From an uncultured Lachnospiraceae bacterium (GTDB taxonomy: Bacteria; Bacillota; Clostridia; Lachnospirales; Lachnospiraceae): DNA of 64,000 bases. The notes below the pieces were generated by a model that was given only the letters and a program-made list of their open reading frames with translations, was not told where the DNA came from and made no database searches. The position numbers and the translations under genes are program-made. The DNA is taken from positions 1 through 64,000 of the forward strand of contig CAJUJK010000002.1 of NCBI GenBank assembly GCA_910586705.1. The letters are read 5' to 3'. Of this stretch, positions 42,803 to 52,236 are shown in pieces. Position 1 is the stretch's first letter; each line of letters begins with the position of its first letter.

Positions 42803-44107
42803 TTATCTGAGACTGTCTATGATCTCATTCGCCTTTCCGTAAATCTCTTCTACATCTATATCTTTCGCAAACTGCCCGTTCTCATACAAAATCCGCCCGC
42901 GGACCATTGTCATTTTCACATTCTGCTTGCTGCCGCTGTATACCAGATTTTTCGCAATATTGTTGAGAGGCTGCATATTTGGCTGGTGTAAATCAATCAG
43001 AATCACATCCGCCTGCTTCCCAGCCGCCAGCACGTCCGTGTCCGATAGGTTCATAGCCTTTGCGCCGTTCACCGTCGCCATCTTCAATACTTCCAGCGCG
43101 TCCACAGCCGCCGCGTCCTGCTCCCTCAGCTTGGCAAGCCCCGTGACCAGAAACATTTCCCGGAACATATCAAGACAGTTGTTGCTTGCAGGGCCATCCG
43201 TGCCGACCGCCACATTGATGCCGCGCTTCAGATACGCGGAAATCGGCGCGATGCCGCTGGCAAGCTTCGTATTGGAGCCGGGGTTTGTGACAACGCTCAA
43301 CCCCCGTTCCGCGAAGATATCCATATCCTCCTCATCCATCCAGACACAGTGGTAACCGCCCCCGCCGTAATCAAACATGCCGAGGGAATTGAGAAGTTTT
43401 ACCGGGGACATGCCGTAGCGCTCCCTGCAGCCCTCCACCTCCGCCTTTGTCTCGGAAAGATGCGTAAATACCGGCGCCTTGTACTTGTGCGCCATTGCCG
43501 CCACCTGTTCCAGAAGCGCCTTGGAGCAGGTATACTCCGCATGAAAACCGATAAAGTAGGAGTGCAGGGGATCAAAATTGTTTAAAGAATGATATCTTTC
43601 CTCCATCTTTGCAAGAGACTCTTCAAACCCCTCCTGTCCGCTGGCGCCGCTGACCTGCACACAGCGCATCCCCATCTCCACACAGGCTCTCGCCGTATCC
43701 TCCGGTGACAGGTACATATCGAAAATGGAAGTGATGCCGCTGGTCAGATACTCCAGTACCGCCAGCTTTGTGAGATGATAAATCATCTCCCCGTCAAGCT
43801 TATCCTCCATCGGGAATACCTGCTGAAACAGCCAGTCCTGCAGCGGCAGATCGTCCGCGTAAGAGCGCAGAAACGTCATGGCGGAATGGGTGTGGGCATC
43901 CTTGAAGCCCGGCATCAGAAGGTTCCCGCCGCAGTCGATCTCCCTGTCCCAGAGAACGCTCTCTATGGAAAGCGACTGACAGACTGCCGCCGCGTCGCCG
44001 CCTTTCCCCACATACAGAATTTTGTCATCCTGTACCCAGAGTTCCCCCTCGAAGATATCCGTGGTTTCCATAGTCAGTATTTTCGCGTTGTGAAATCTGT
44101 AGTTCAT
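42803..44107 (-). CDS. Amidohydrolase, MTA/SAH deaminase-like
   Basis: 434 residues. Metal-site motifs of the subgroup including 5'-methylthioadenosine/S-adenosylhomocysteine deaminase are present: DAHTHSAMTFLRSYADDLPL, IGFHAEYTCS, FTHLSETKAEVE and AVGTDGPASNNCLDMFREM. It deaminates an adenosine-type or related amine to the corresponding oxo-compound. It lies near cytidine deaminase and purine nucleoside phosphorylase on the same strand, which fits nucleoside salvage. Exact substrate (MTA, SAH, adenosine or guanine) cannot be fixed. Confidence 0.87.
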   Translation of the reverse strand: MNYRFHNAKILTMETTDIFEGELWVQDDKILYVGKGGDAAAVCQSLSIESVLWDREIDCGGNLLMPGFKDAHTHSAMTFLRSYADDLPLQDWLFQQVFPMEDKLDGEMIYHLTKLAVLEYLTSGITSIFDMYLSPEDTARACVEMGMRCVQVSGASGQEGFEESLAKMEERYHSLNNFDPLHSYFIGFHAEYTCSKALLEQVAAMAHKYKAPVFTHLSETKAEVEGCRERYGMSPVKLLNSLGMFDYGGGGYHCVWMDEEDMDIFAERGLSVVTNPGSNTKLASGIAPISAYLKRGINVAVGTDGPASNNCLDMFREMFLVTGLAKLREQDAAAVDALEVLKMATVNGAKAMNLSDTDVLAAGKQADVILIDLHQPNMQPLNNIAKNLVYSGSKQNVKMTMVRGRILYENGQFAKDIDVEEIYGKANEIIDSLR

Positions 44108-44170
44108 AGGCTATCTGTCATCCTCCTTTTCATCCGCCGTCCTGTCTGTTCCGCATTATATTGTAACTAC

Positions 44171-45016
44171 TCAGCCTTCACATGTTTTTACAGATGAACA
44201 GTTACATTTGATTACCAGTTCTTCTATCAGACGATTGACTTTTTCCGGCGCATCCGTATTGGAATTATGCCCGGCATTTTTGATCCATTCCAGTCTGATG
44301 CCGGTATGCTTATGCCACGCCTTGTTATATCTGATGCAGGAACCGGCGTGATCCTTTTCTCCGCACACCAGAAGAGCCGGGCAGGGAATGCGGTAAGGAA
44401 GATCTTTTTCCATCGCCTCCGCCAATATGCGGAAACCATGCCCCGCCAGCTTCGCGTATCGCGCCTTCTGTCCCTCATAGCTCTTCATGGTATCGTACAT
44501 CAGCTTCCTTCCGTATGCCGAGACGGCGATCCCCTTCGTCCCCGACTGTAACAGCCATTTCCACGGATAATAGCGGTAAACAGGCTCCATCCTTTTAAGC
44601 AGCCATATCTCCGCCGCCGTCACATAACTTCTCTGCAGAGGCGCCGAATCGATTGAGACAAAACCCTTTATTTTTTCGGGAAATAACTGCGCGTATGCCT
44701 GCCCCACATAGCCTCCCATCGACTGCCCTATGATGACAGGGTGCGCCATCCCCTCAGCAGACAAAATCTCATCCAGCCACGCCGCTTTGTCAAACAGATC
44801 AAACGTAAAATCAAAAGGAAAGGAAGATGCGTGCCCGGGCGCGTCCCAGACAAACACACTGTACTTTCCTTTAAAATATGCCATTTGCTTATCAAACAGG
44901 CGGTGGTCTGCGGTCAGTCCCGGCAGGAAAACCAGCGTCACTTCCGAGTCCTTCTTTTTACTGATCCAATAGTGAATGACGCCGCAGCGGGTACGATATT
45001 CTCTTTGCAGTAACAT
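44171..45016 (-). CDS. Alpha/beta hydrolase
   Basis: 281 residues. Nucleophile elbow IIGQSMGGYVGQ (Ser about 99), acid in LLVCGEKDHAGS and His in IKNAGHNSNTDAPE give the catalytic triad; LVFLPGLTADHRLF holds the oxyanion region. No signal peptide. Function is not specified by family; a cytoplasmic esterase or lactonase is likely. Spaced 63 bases before the amidohydrolase gene. Confidence 0.88.
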   Translation of the reverse strand: MLLQREYRTRCGVIHYWISKKKDSEVTLVFLPGLTADHRLFDKQMAYFKGKYSVFVWDAPGHASSFPFDFTFDLFDKAAWLDEILSAEGMAHPVIIGQSMGGYVGQAYAQLFPEKIKGFVSIDSAPLQRSYVTAAEIWLLKRMEPVYRYYPWKWLLQSGTKGIAVSAYGRKLMYDTMKSYEGQKARYAKLAGHGFRILAEAMEKDLPYRIPCPALLVCGEKDHAGSCIRYNKAWHKHTGIRLEWIKNAGHNSNTDAPEKVNRLIEELVIKCNCSSVKTCEG

Positions 45017-45140
45017 GGATATGTCTCCTACTCTCTTTCGCAGTGCCGCTCGAAAAACCTACGGTTTTCCTCGCTCGCGGGCTTCACCCTATCAAAGCTG
45101 CCACAGCCAAATCCGCCTGCAAGCCGTCGGTTTGTCTCTG

Positions 45141-45617
45141 TCACCTTTGGCACTGCTCATTGCCATCACGCAGGTTTTCCGGCCCAAACCCCTCCGGCAA
45201 AAGCTCCGCCAGCGTCATCACGCGGTAGTCCTCCTCCGACTTCGCCACGATAATCTGAAACTGCGACGGCTCGCAGAACTCCCGCATCACCTGTCTGCAC
45301 ACCCCACAGGGATAGGCGTACTGTGTCAGCTCCTCCCCCTCGGGGCTTCCCACAATGGCGATCGCCGCAAACTCCCGCACCCCTTCACTGACCGCCTTAA
45401 AAAACGCCGTCCGCTCGGCACAGTTGCTCGGTCCGTAAGCCGCATTCTCGATATTGCATCCTGTGACAGTCTGCCCGTCCGCGGTAAGCAAAGCCGCCCC
45501 TACCTGATAATGGGAATAAGGCGAGTAGGATTTCCTTCTCGCCTCTACCGCCGCCTTAATCAATTCGCGTATATTGTCTTTTGCCAATTTTTTTCTCTTT
45601 TTCATGCTGACACCCAT
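45141..45617 (-). CDS. cdd: Cytidine deaminase
   Basis: 158 residues (the ATG at 45605 is an alternative start). Zinc and catalytic motifs CAERTAFFKAV and PCGVCRQVMREF are present, with SPYSHYQVGAALL and GCNIENAAYG typical of tetrameric Cdd. It converts cytidine and deoxycytidine to uridine and deoxyuridine. Located next to purine nucleoside phosphorylase. The tail beyond ELLPEGFGPENL is slightly longer than usual. Confidence 0.95.
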   Translation of the reverse strand: MGVSMKKRKKLAKDNIRELIKAAVEARRKSYSPYSHYQVGAALLTADGQTVTGCNIENAAYGPSNCAERTAFFKAVSEGVREFAAIAIVGSPEGEELTQYAYPCGVCRQVMREFCEPSQFQIIVAKSEEDYRVMTLAELLPEGFGPENLRDGNEQCQR

Positions 45618-45687
45618 GATTCCGCTCTGTAAAATCTCAAATTAACTATTCCTTTTTGGCACGCGAATCGTACCCTATTCCAAAACT

Positions 45688-46521
45688 TTAGATGAACGCC
45701 TTAAACTTCGTGATGGACTCCACCAGCAATTTCTCGAACTTGGGCGCCACCGCGTTCGCCGCCTCCTGCACTTCCTCGTGGGTCAAAGGCGCGCTGTTCA
45801 TGCCCGCAGCCAGATTGCTGACACAGGAGACGCCGCAGATCTTCATGCCCATATGGTTCGCCGCAATCGCCTCCACAACAGTGCTCATGCCAACCGCACT
45901 TGCTCCCATCTTGTGAAGCATCTGTATCTCGGCGGGCGACTCAAAGGAAGGTCCCGTAAGCTGCGCGTACACGCCCTCAAACAGTTCAATGTCATTCTCC
46001 TTGGCTGTCTCTTTAATAATCCCCTGCAGATCCTCATCGTAGACATGGGACATATCCGGGAACCGGGTGCCCAGCTCCTCAATATTCGGTCCGATCAGCG
46101 GATTCGGTGCAAACAGGGAAATATGATCCTGAATCAGCATCAGACTGCCCGCATGGAACGCCGGATTGATCCCGCCGGAAGCGTTCGTCAAAAAGAGCAC
46201 CTTTGCGCCCATCATCTTCATCAGGCGGGCAGGCAATACCACATCCGTGATGGGATATCCCTCGTAATAGTGCACCCGTCCCTGCATCAACACAACGGGC
46301 ACTTCATTGATATAGCCGAAAATAAACTTCCCGGCATGTCCCGGCACGGTGGATACGGGGAACCCTTCGATTTCATTGTAGGGAAGTTCCGCTTTCACAT
46401 CTACAACCTTCGCAAAGTTGCCGAGGCCGGAACCGAGAACTACCGCCACTTTCGGCTCGAAATCAATCTTCTCTTTGTAACACGCAAAGCATTTTTCAAG
46501 TTTTTCGTATACTGGATTCAT
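45688..46521 (-). CDS. punA: Purine nucleoside phosphorylase (trimeric type)
   Basis: 277 residues. Family motifs: VVLGSGLGNFA (phosphate loop), VPGHAGKFIFG, MQGRVHYYEGY, LTNASGGINP and GPSFESPAEIQM, then VGMSTVVEAIAANHMGM. It splits guanosine and inosine to base and ribose 1-phosphate. With cytidine deaminase and the amidohydrolase nearby on the same strand it forms a salvage neighbourhood. The sequence fits PunA/PNP I, not hexameric DeoD. Confidence 0.95.
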   Translation of the reverse strand: MNPVYEKLEKCFACYKEKIDFEPKVAVVLGSGLGNFAKVVDVKAELPYNEIEGFPVSTVPGHAGKFIFGYINEVPVVLMQGRVHYYEGYPITDVVLPARLMKMMGAKVLFLTNASGGINPAFHAGSLMLIQDHISLFAPNPLIGPNIEELGTRFPDMSHVYDEDLQGIIKETAKENDIELFEGVYAQLTGPSFESPAEIQMLHKMGASAVGMSTVVEAIAANHMGMKICGVSCVSNLAAGMNSAPLTHEEVQEAANAVAPKFEKLLVESITKFKAFI

Positions 46522-46556
46522 ATGATTACCGCCTTTCTATTGATGTCCTAATTATA

Positions 46557-47390
46557 TCATCCCTGCATTTTCTCCGCAATCAATATATCCATACAATGCT
46601 GATGCGGCATGCCGCCGCTGTTGCAGTCAAAGATTATTTCTTCATTTACATGAAACAGCCAGTCGTGATACAGCTCCTGCAGTTCCCCGGAGTGCCAGTT
46701 TCCCCGCTCAATCTCCGCAGGCTCCCGGTCCGGCGCCGGCGCAATAAAAGGCTTATCTACAAAGACATTGACCGCATGCATCCCTCCGGCACAAGTGTGC
46801 TCTTTCATACAGGAAATCACTTCTCTCCTCAATTCCTGTGGGACATAGTGGATCACCCCGCTGGAAAAAACAATGTCAAAGGAAGTCTCCGGCCTGTAAT
46901 CCAGCACATCCGCCTTAAAAAAATCAACCTGTACACCGTGATGCTCTGCCAGACTGCGCGCTTTCTCCAATCCGCTCTCCGCCGCGTCAAAAGCAGTGAC
47001 AAGATACCCGTTTTTTGCCAGAAAAACAGCATCCTTCCCCTCCCCGCAGCCGATCTCCAAAACCCGGTAAGGCTTCACGGGAGGCCTGCGTTTCATAATC
47101 TCGTAGCACAGCGCATTCGGGTTCAGCCCCCAGTAGTAATCCTCTCCCTCATACCTCCGTTCATAGTCCGTCACGGACGCAGCGCTGTATCCGAGAAGTG
47201 AGTCTGTGGTAGTTCCTAAAATATGTGCAAGCTGCGGCAGAAGGCTGATATCCGGGGACGCCGTACCATTCTCCCACTTGGAAACAGCCTGAAAAGACAC
47301 ATGTAAATAATCGGCAATCTTTTGCTGTGTGTATCCCAGCTGCTTTCTCTTTTTCATAATAACCGTTCCCAGCGTGTCACTCAAACCCAT
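46557..47390 (-). CDS. Fusion of XRE helix-turn-helix with SAM-dependent methyltransferase
   Basis: 277 residues. Residues about 5-65 are an XRE domain (GYTQQKIADYLHVSFQAVSK, KWENGTASPD). Residues about 85-220 are a class I methyltransferase: motif I VLEIGCGEGKDA (110-121), acidic residue in VTAFDAAESG, and FDIVFSSGVIHYV, similar to TehB-like enzymes. The C-terminus (FDCNSGGMPHQHCMDILIAEK) also follows TehB. A DNA-binding enzyme could methylate a small toxic compound and control its own expression. No obvious target gene is divergent to it. Confidence 0.85.
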   Translation of the reverse strand: MGLSDTLGTVIMKKRKQLGYTQQKIADYLHVSFQAVSKWENGTASPDISLLPQLAHILGTTTDSLLGYSAASVTDYERRYEGEDYYWGLNPNALCYEIMKRRPPVKPYRVLEIGCGEGKDAVFLAKNGYLVTAFDAAESGLEKARSLAEHHGVQVDFFKADVLDYRPETSFDIVFSSGVIHYVPQELRREVISCMKEHTCAGGMHAVNVFVDKPFIAPAPDREPAEIERGNWHSGELQELYHDWLFHVNEEIIFDCNSGGMPHQHCMDILIAEKMQG

Positions 47391-47495
47391 TTCCTCCTAT
47401 CAGTAAAGCATCTGTTTTTCCCATCATAACAGCAGACTGTTTCTCTCACCATAACGTATCTGTTGAAAATCAGATATCTGCTCAACCAAATGGCG

Positions 47496-47532
47496 AAAAA
47501 AGAGCATATAGATTTTTCGTTTCTATATGCTC
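47496..47532 (-). terminator. Intrinsic terminator of the YitT-like gene
   Basis: On the minus strand GAGCATATAG pairs with CTATATGCTC (47502-47532, 11-base loop), followed by TTTTTTCGCC. It begins 9 bases after the gene's stop. Confidence 0.9.
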
Positions 47533-47540
47533 CAGCGCTG

Positions 47541-48161
47541 TTAACGTTTTCCATATCTCATCGGCTCCGCCACCGTCCTGTTAAAGAACGCAATCAGAGG
47601 GCCCATAAAGAACGCCGTCACCACCGTGCCGATTCCCACAGTCGCCCCGAAAACAAAACCCACAATCGTACAGAATAAATCCGAAGATATCCGGCAGAAC
47701 TGAAATTTCCACTTTTTCTTTTCCGAGAGAATCAGAGACACGGCATCGTATGTAGACACGCCCATATCCGCCGTGAAATAGAGGGCTGAGGAAAAGCACA
47801 TGATCACAATGCCGAGGATTAAAAACACGAACCGCACAACAAAAGACGGTTCCGGAATCAATTTTTCAAAAAGCAGGGAGGAGTATTCCACCACATAGCC
47901 CAGCAGAAAAATGTTGATCACCGTGCCAAGCCCGATCTTCTTTTTGTCCGCCAGAAAAATCACGATCAGCATCAGCAGATTGATCGCCGCGTACACCGTG
48001 CCGAAGCCCGGCGCCCCCTCCGGCAGAATATGGAAAATCCCATGCACAAAAACCTGAAACGGGTCAAGGCCCAGCGCCGAGAAATTGAACATCCCGACGC
48101 TGAACCCACAGATCAGCACCCCGCATATCGTCATCCAGATTCTTCTGGTACGTTCCTGCAT
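47541..48161 (-). CDS. YczE/YitT-family membrane protein
   Basis: 206 residues from the ATG at 48161 (AAAGGAG upstream). Five to six membrane helices; motifs MFNFSALGLDPFQVFVHGI near the start and ADMGVSTYDAVSLIL in the second half are typical of the YczE/YyaS/YitT group. Function of the family is not established; some members are linked to antibiotic production or metabolite export. Single gene with its own terminator. Confidence 0.82.
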   Translation of the reverse strand: MQERTRRIWMTICGVLICGFSVGMFNFSALGLDPFQVFVHGIFHILPEGAPGFGTVYAAINLLMLIVIFLADKKKIGLGTVINIFLLGYVVEYSSLLFEKLIPEPSFVVRFVFLILGIVIMCFSSALYFTADMGVSTYDAVSLILSEKKKWKFQFCRISSDLFCTIVGFVFGATVGIGTVVTAFFMGPLIAFFNRTVAEPMRYGKR

Positions 48162-48218
48162 TCCTACTCCTTTCCCACGAAGCATCTCTTCCGCCTCTAT
48201 AACATCCCTGTCAGGTCG

Positions 48219-49124
48219 TCAGTGTCCGAGCAGTCCCTTGTTCTCCAGAAACTCCCTCGCCACGTCCTTGTCCTCCCTGCCGTTCACTTCCACCTCATAA
48301 TTCATCTGCTGCATTTCGGTCTCGGTAATCAGCCCGTTCATTTTCTCCAGAATCCCCCGCAGCTCCGGGTACTTTTCCAGCGCATCCTTTCTCACGACCG
48401 TTCCGGCATCATAGGTTTCAAAGAAAACCCGGTCGTCCGCAAGCAGCACCAGATTGTTGGCGGCAAGCTGCGCATCCGTTGTGAAAGCGTTGATGACATC
48501 CACCTCTTCGTTTTTTAACGCCTCATATTTCAATGCAATCTCCATCTGCACGGTATCCTTAAACTGCATACCGTACGCTTCACAGAGCCGTGGATACCCG
48601 GTTTCCAGCTCAATGTAATCCGGATTGCCGCCAAACACCAGCTCCCCGGAAGCCGCCGCCAGCTCCGAATAGGTGGAAAGCCCGTACTGCTCTGCCGTAT
48701 CCTGTCTGACCGCCAGCCCGTAAGTGTTGGAAAAACCGTACAGCCCCGTCCACGTCAGACCAAGGGCATCATACTCAGCCAACAGTTCCTCATAGAGTTT
48801 ATCGTCGTCTTTCTCCATCTCCTCTTTCTTCAGCACGTTCAGCCACGCCGACCGGGTGTACTCTGGGTACAGGTCGAACTCACCCTTCAAAAGCGCGGGA
48901 TGGATGTTTGTGGTGCCGCCTCCCACGCCTTTTGTGATCTCCACTTCATAATCCGTCCCGTCCTCAATTAGCTGCGCCAGCATCTCCGTCAGAATATACT
49001 GCTCCGTCATGGGCTTTGACGCAATTTTTATTGTCTCCTTTTCCCCGCAGGCACCAAGCCCGCAGACCATACCCGCCAGTGCCAGCACCGCAATTCCCTT
49101 TTTGATTCGATTTGTATTTTTCAT
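48219..49124 (-). CDS. Osmoprotectant ABC transporter substrate-binding lipoprotein (OpuC type)
   Basis: 301 residues from the ATG at 49124 (GGAGG 5 bases upstream). A lipoprotein signal ends in LAGMVCGLGAC, placing Cys at about 26. The OpuAC fold follows: IKIASKPMTEQYILTEMLAQ, TKGVGGGTTNIHPALLKGEF, YPEYTRSAWLNVL. These bind glycine betaine, choline or carnitine. The gene follows its ATPase by 24 bases in the order permease, ATPase, binding protein. Only one permease is present, fewer than in Bacillus OpuC. Confidence 0.9.
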   Translation of the reverse strand: MKNTNRIKKGIAVLALAGMVCGLGACGEKETIKIASKPMTEQYILTEMLAQLIEDGTDYEVEITKGVGGGTTNIHPALLKGEFDLYPEYTRSAWLNVLKKEEMEKDDDKLYEELLAEYDALGLTWTGLYGFSNTYGLAVRQDTAEQYGLSTYSELAAASGELVFGGNPDYIELETGYPRLCEAYGMQFKDTVQMEIALKYEALKNEEVDVINAFTTDAQLAANNLVLLADDRVFFETYDAGTVVRKDALEKYPELRGILEKMNGLITETEMQQMNYEVEVNGREDKDVAREFLENKGLLGH

Positions 49125-49148
49125 GTTCTCCTCCATTCCGCGGCTACC

Positions 49149-49877
49149 TTATGTGCCGCAAAGCAGCTGCTTTACAAACGCATCCCTCGGTTTCTCCAAA
49201 AGTTCCTCTCTGCAGCCCTCCTGCCAGATCATACCGTCTTTCATAATCAGAATGCGGCTGCCCAGCTTGAACGCCTCCTCTATATCATGGGTAATAAACA
49301 CAATCGTTATGCCTGTTTTTTCCTGCAGGTCGGAAAGTTCCCCCTGCAATGTGCGTCTCGTGATTTCGTCCACCGCCCCGAAAGGCTCGTCCATCAGCAG
49401 GATATCCGGGGACGCCGCCATCGCCCTGGCGATGCCCACCCGCTGTTTCTGCCCGCCGGAAAGCTGTCTGGGAAACCGCCCCGCCAGTTCTTTTGGAAGA
49501 TCAACCATCGCCAGCATTCTCTCCGCCATCGCACGCCGCTCCTCCTTCGACAGCTTTTTGTCGAGGCAGGGAACATAGCATATATTGTCCTGCACCGTCA
49601 TGTGCGGAAACAGTTTGGCGCCCTGCACGGCATAGCCGATCCTTCTTCGCAGGTCGGTCAGGCTGCACGCCGACAGCCGCTCTCCTTCCACCAGCACCTC
49701 TCCCGCCGCAGGCAGAACCAGTCCGTTGATCAGCTTGAGGAGCGTCGTCTTCCCGCACCCCGACGGACCGATGATCACAAGAAACTCTCCCCGCTCCACG
49801 TCAAGAGATACCCGCCGCAGCACCTCGTGGCTGCCGTAGGCCGCCGACACATTCCGTATTTCAATCGCCCTGCTCAA
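49149..49877 (-). CDS. Osmoprotectant ABC transporter ATPase
   Basis: 242 residues. Walker A GPSGCGKTT, signature LSGGQKQRVGIARAM, Walker B ILLMDEPFGAVDEI and switch His in VFITHDIEEAFKLG. It matches OpuCA-type ATPases but lacks the C-terminal CBS pair that senses ionic strength in Bacillus and Lactococcus, so osmotic gating must come from elsewhere. It overlaps the end of the permease gene by 17 bases. Confidence 0.9.
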   Translation of the reverse strand: MSRAIEIRNVSAAYGSHEVLRRVSLDVERGEFLVIIGPSGCGKTTLLKLINGLVLPAAGEVLVEGERLSACSLTDLRRRIGYAVQGAKLFPHMTVQDNICYVPCLDKKLSKEERRAMAERMLAMVDLPKELAGRFPRQLSGGQKQRVGIARAMAASPDILLMDEPFGAVDEITRRTLQGELSDLQEKTGITIVFITHDIEEAFKLGSRILIMKDGMIWQEGCREELLEKPRDAFVKQLLCGT

Positions 49878-50505
49878 TGCCGTACCTCCTGTTCACCATC
49901 TTCTGTGCTCTCGCAAGCAGCCAGTCGCTTAGCAGCGCCAGAAGCGCAATCAGTACCGATCCCGCCGCCGTCAGCGTCATATTGTAAGTGGTGATGCCGC
50001 GGTAAATCGCCGCGCCGAGTCCGCCCGCCCCGATAAAGGAGGCAATGCCGCCCATGGCAATGATCATCACCACCATATTGCGGAAACCACTGATGATCAC
50101 AGGAAGCGCCAGCGGGAAACGGATACGAAACATCATCTGTCTGCCATCCGATCCAAGACCTTCCGCCACCTCCAGAATGCCTGCGTCCACGTTCGTAAGT
50201 CCCGTGTAAGTATTCCTGACAATCGGGAGCAGACCGTAAACAGTCAGTGCAATGATAGCCGTCTTATTGCCGATGCCCGTAAAAGGAATTAGGAATCCCA
50301 AGAGGGAGATGGACGGGATGGTATAAATCACATTCACCACGCCCAGAACCGCACCCGCAAGTTTTTTATGTCCGCTGATAAAAACACCCAGCAGAATCCC
50401 CAGCACGCCCGCGCACACCACCGCTGTCAGGGAAATCCTGATATGCTCCAGCAGACAGGTCACAAAAAAGACCCGCCGCTCCCAAAGAATCTGTATGATC
50501 TGCAT
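49861..50505 (-). CDS. Osmoprotectant ABC transporter permease
   Basis: 214 residues from the ATG at 50505 (AGGGTGG upstream). Five to six membrane helices and the permease coupling loop AEGLGSDGRQMMFRIRFPLA are visible; VNVIYTIPSISLLGFLIPFTG is typical of OpuCB/OpuCD proteins. First gene of the three-gene transporter operon. The 150-base gap before it (50515-50664), next to the spoIVA end, holds no gene and no clear promoter. Confidence 0.9.
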   Translation of the reverse strand: MQIIQILWERRVFFVTCLLEHIRISLTAVVCAGVLGILLGVFISGHKKLAGAVLGVVNVIYTIPSISLLGFLIPFTGIGNKTAIIALTVYGLLPIVRNTYTGLTNVDAGILEVAEGLGSDGRQMMFRIRFPLALPVIISGFRNMVVMIIAMGGIASFIGAGGLGAAIYRGITTYNMTLTAAGSVLIALLALLSDWLLARAQKMVNRRYGIEQGD

Positions 50506-50664
50506 CATTACCACCCTGTCACCACAACCAACCCGCTTACCGCCGGAAAGTTTTCACATCAAACATGGACCGCAGACCGGAAACGAAACATCCCGGCGCG
50601 CGGCCCAAAAATTTCATCCATTTAGTAAGATATCACAGAAAAAGCAGATGCGCAATTAAAACTG

Positions 50665-52152
50665 TCAGATTATGATGCACACCATACCACCGTTGCAGTC
50701 ATTGACGATCTTCTGCATGGTCTCCTGCAGTTTGATCTGGCTCTCCTCGTTGATCATGGAAAGTTTGCCTGTGATGCCGTCGTTGACAAGCTGTTCCACG
50801 GTCTTTCCGAAAATATTTGTCGCCCAGATGCCCTCCTCGCCGGTATCCGCATCGGAGATAAACTGGATCAGATCCCTCGCCTGTTCCTCCGTCCCCACAA
50901 TGGGCGAAATCTCCGTCTCTATGCTCGCCTTGATCATGTGGATGCTGGGGCTTTCCGCCTTGATCTTCACACCGAATTTATTACCCTGCTTGATGAGTTC
51001 GGGCTTCTCTAACACGATCTCCTCGCGGTCTGGCATCACCACGCCGTAGCCCTTGTAGCGTACTGCCTCCAGCGCGTGCAGCACTTTCACATACTCCCGC
51101 TTCATCTTCGCCATCTCCCGCAGCGTGGCGAGAAGCTGGTACTCGCTCTCTATGGACTCTCCCACCAGATCGCTGAGCATCTCATAGTAGTAAGCGTCGT
51201 CCACATCCAGAACAATCCGCACGCTGCCGTCAGACATATCGATGCCGTCCAGTTTGCACTTTCTGATATACTCGCTCTCCACCGTAAAGCGGTCCGCCGT
51301 GATATCCCTGATATGGTTCAGATCACTCATCAGCGTTTTCAGCTGCGCGATGATGTCCTTCTTCATCTTATGGTCAAAGGGCAGCATTTCCACCCACTTC
51401 GGCATGTAAAACTCGATCATGGTGAGCGGGAACTCATAGAGGATGTTCTCCATAATGTGATTGATATCCTCTTTTTTCAGCTGCTCACAGTTGATGGGCA
51501 TAACTGTCACCTGATACTTCTCACTGATCTCGTCGGCAAGGTTTCTGGTCTCCTCCGCATACGGCTTTTCCGAGTTCAGCAGCACAATATAGGGTTTCCC
51601 AAGCGCCTGCAGTTCTTTGATCGTCCGCTCCTCCGCCTCCAGAAAGCTCTCCCTCGGAAGTTCCCCGAAGGACCCGTCGCAGGTCACCACGATCCCGATG
51701 GTGGAATGGTCTCTGATGACCTTTCTGGTCCCGATCTCCGCCGCCTTCGTGAAGGGAATTTCCTCCATCGACCACGGCGTCTTGACCATGCGTTCCTCTT
51801 CCTTTTCCATGTGCCCCGCCGCGCCGTCCACCATGTAGCCCACGCAGTCGATCAGACGCACTTTCACGTCAATGTCCGCGCCCAGCTTTACATGCGCCGC
51901 TTCCTTGGGAATAAACTTCGGCTCCGTGGTGGTAATGGTTTTGCCGCCCGCGCTCTGGGGCATCTCATCCTGCGCCCTCTCCTTCTCGTTCTCATCCTCC
52001 ATGTAGGGAAGCACCAGAAGATTCATAAACCGCTTGATAAAAGTAGATTTCCCCGTCCTGACCGGTCCCACTACGCCAAGGTAGATTTCTCCGCCCGTTC
52101 TGCGCTGTATATCTTTATACAGGTCATATGTATTATTCTGTAATATATCCAT
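50665..52152 (-). CDS. spoIVA: Stage IV sporulation protein A
   Basis: 495 residues, the family norm. An N-terminal ATPase domain has Walker A VVGPVRTGKSTFIKRFMN and the switch-like LIDCVGYMVDGAAGHM; the middle and C-terminal parts (LPFDHKMKKDIIAQLKTLMS, VNDCNGGMVCIII at the end) are diagnostic. SpoIVA hydrolyses ATP to polymerise around the forespore and is the base of the spore coat. It is made in the mother cell under sigma-E. A stem-loop that contains its ribosome site and a sigma-E-like promoter lie just upstream. Confidence 0.97.
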   Translation of the reverse strand: MDILQNNTYDLYKDIQRRTGGEIYLGVVGPVRTGKSTFIKRFMNLLVLPYMEDENEKERAQDEMPQSAGGKTITTTEPKFIPKEAAHVKLGADIDVKVRLIDCVGYMVDGAAGHMEKEEERMVKTPWSMEEIPFTKAAEIGTRKVIRDHSTIGIVVTCDGSFGELPRESFLEAEERTIKELQALGKPYIVLLNSEKPYAEETRNLADEISEKYQVTVMPINCEQLKKEDINHIMENILYEFPLTMIEFYMPKWVEMLPFDHKMKKDIIAQLKTLMSDLNHIRDITADRFTVESEYIRKCKLDGIDMSDGSVRIVLDVDDAYYYEMLSDLVGESIESEYQLLATLREMAKMKREYVKVLHALEAVRYKGYGVVMPDREEIVLEKPELIKQGNKFGVKIKAESPSIHMIKASIETEISPIVGTEEQARDLIQFISDADTGEEGIWATNIFGKTVEQLVNDGITGKLSMINEESQIKLQETMQKIVNDCNGGMVCIII

Positions 52153-52156
52153 AAAA

Positions 52157-52209
52157 AATCCTCCTGCTTATACTGGTAAATGTATATGCAGAAGGATTCC
52201 TGTCTATGC
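52157..52209 (-). promoter_or_regulatory. Composite: sigma-E-like promoter overlapping a stem-loop that contains the spoIVA ribosome site
   Basis: Arms 52157-52172 and 52183-52198 pair at 14 of 16 positions with a 10-base loop. In the minus-strand RNA the 3' arm contains AGGAGG (52160-52165), 7 bases before the spoIVA ATG, and runs into a U-run, as in an intrinsic terminator. A sigma-E-like promoter, GCATAGA (52203-52209) - 14 bases - CATATACA (52181-52188), overlaps the 5' arm, so its RNA would start in the loop and lack the 5' arm. Confidence 0.55.
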
Positions 52210-52236
52210 GGTTTTATATAGAAGTTTCTTACGCTC

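Noticed and set aside
51076..52143. 355-codon open frame on the plus strand opposite spoIVA
   Set aside because: spoIVA is unmistakable and full length; the opposite frame has no domain or start signal.
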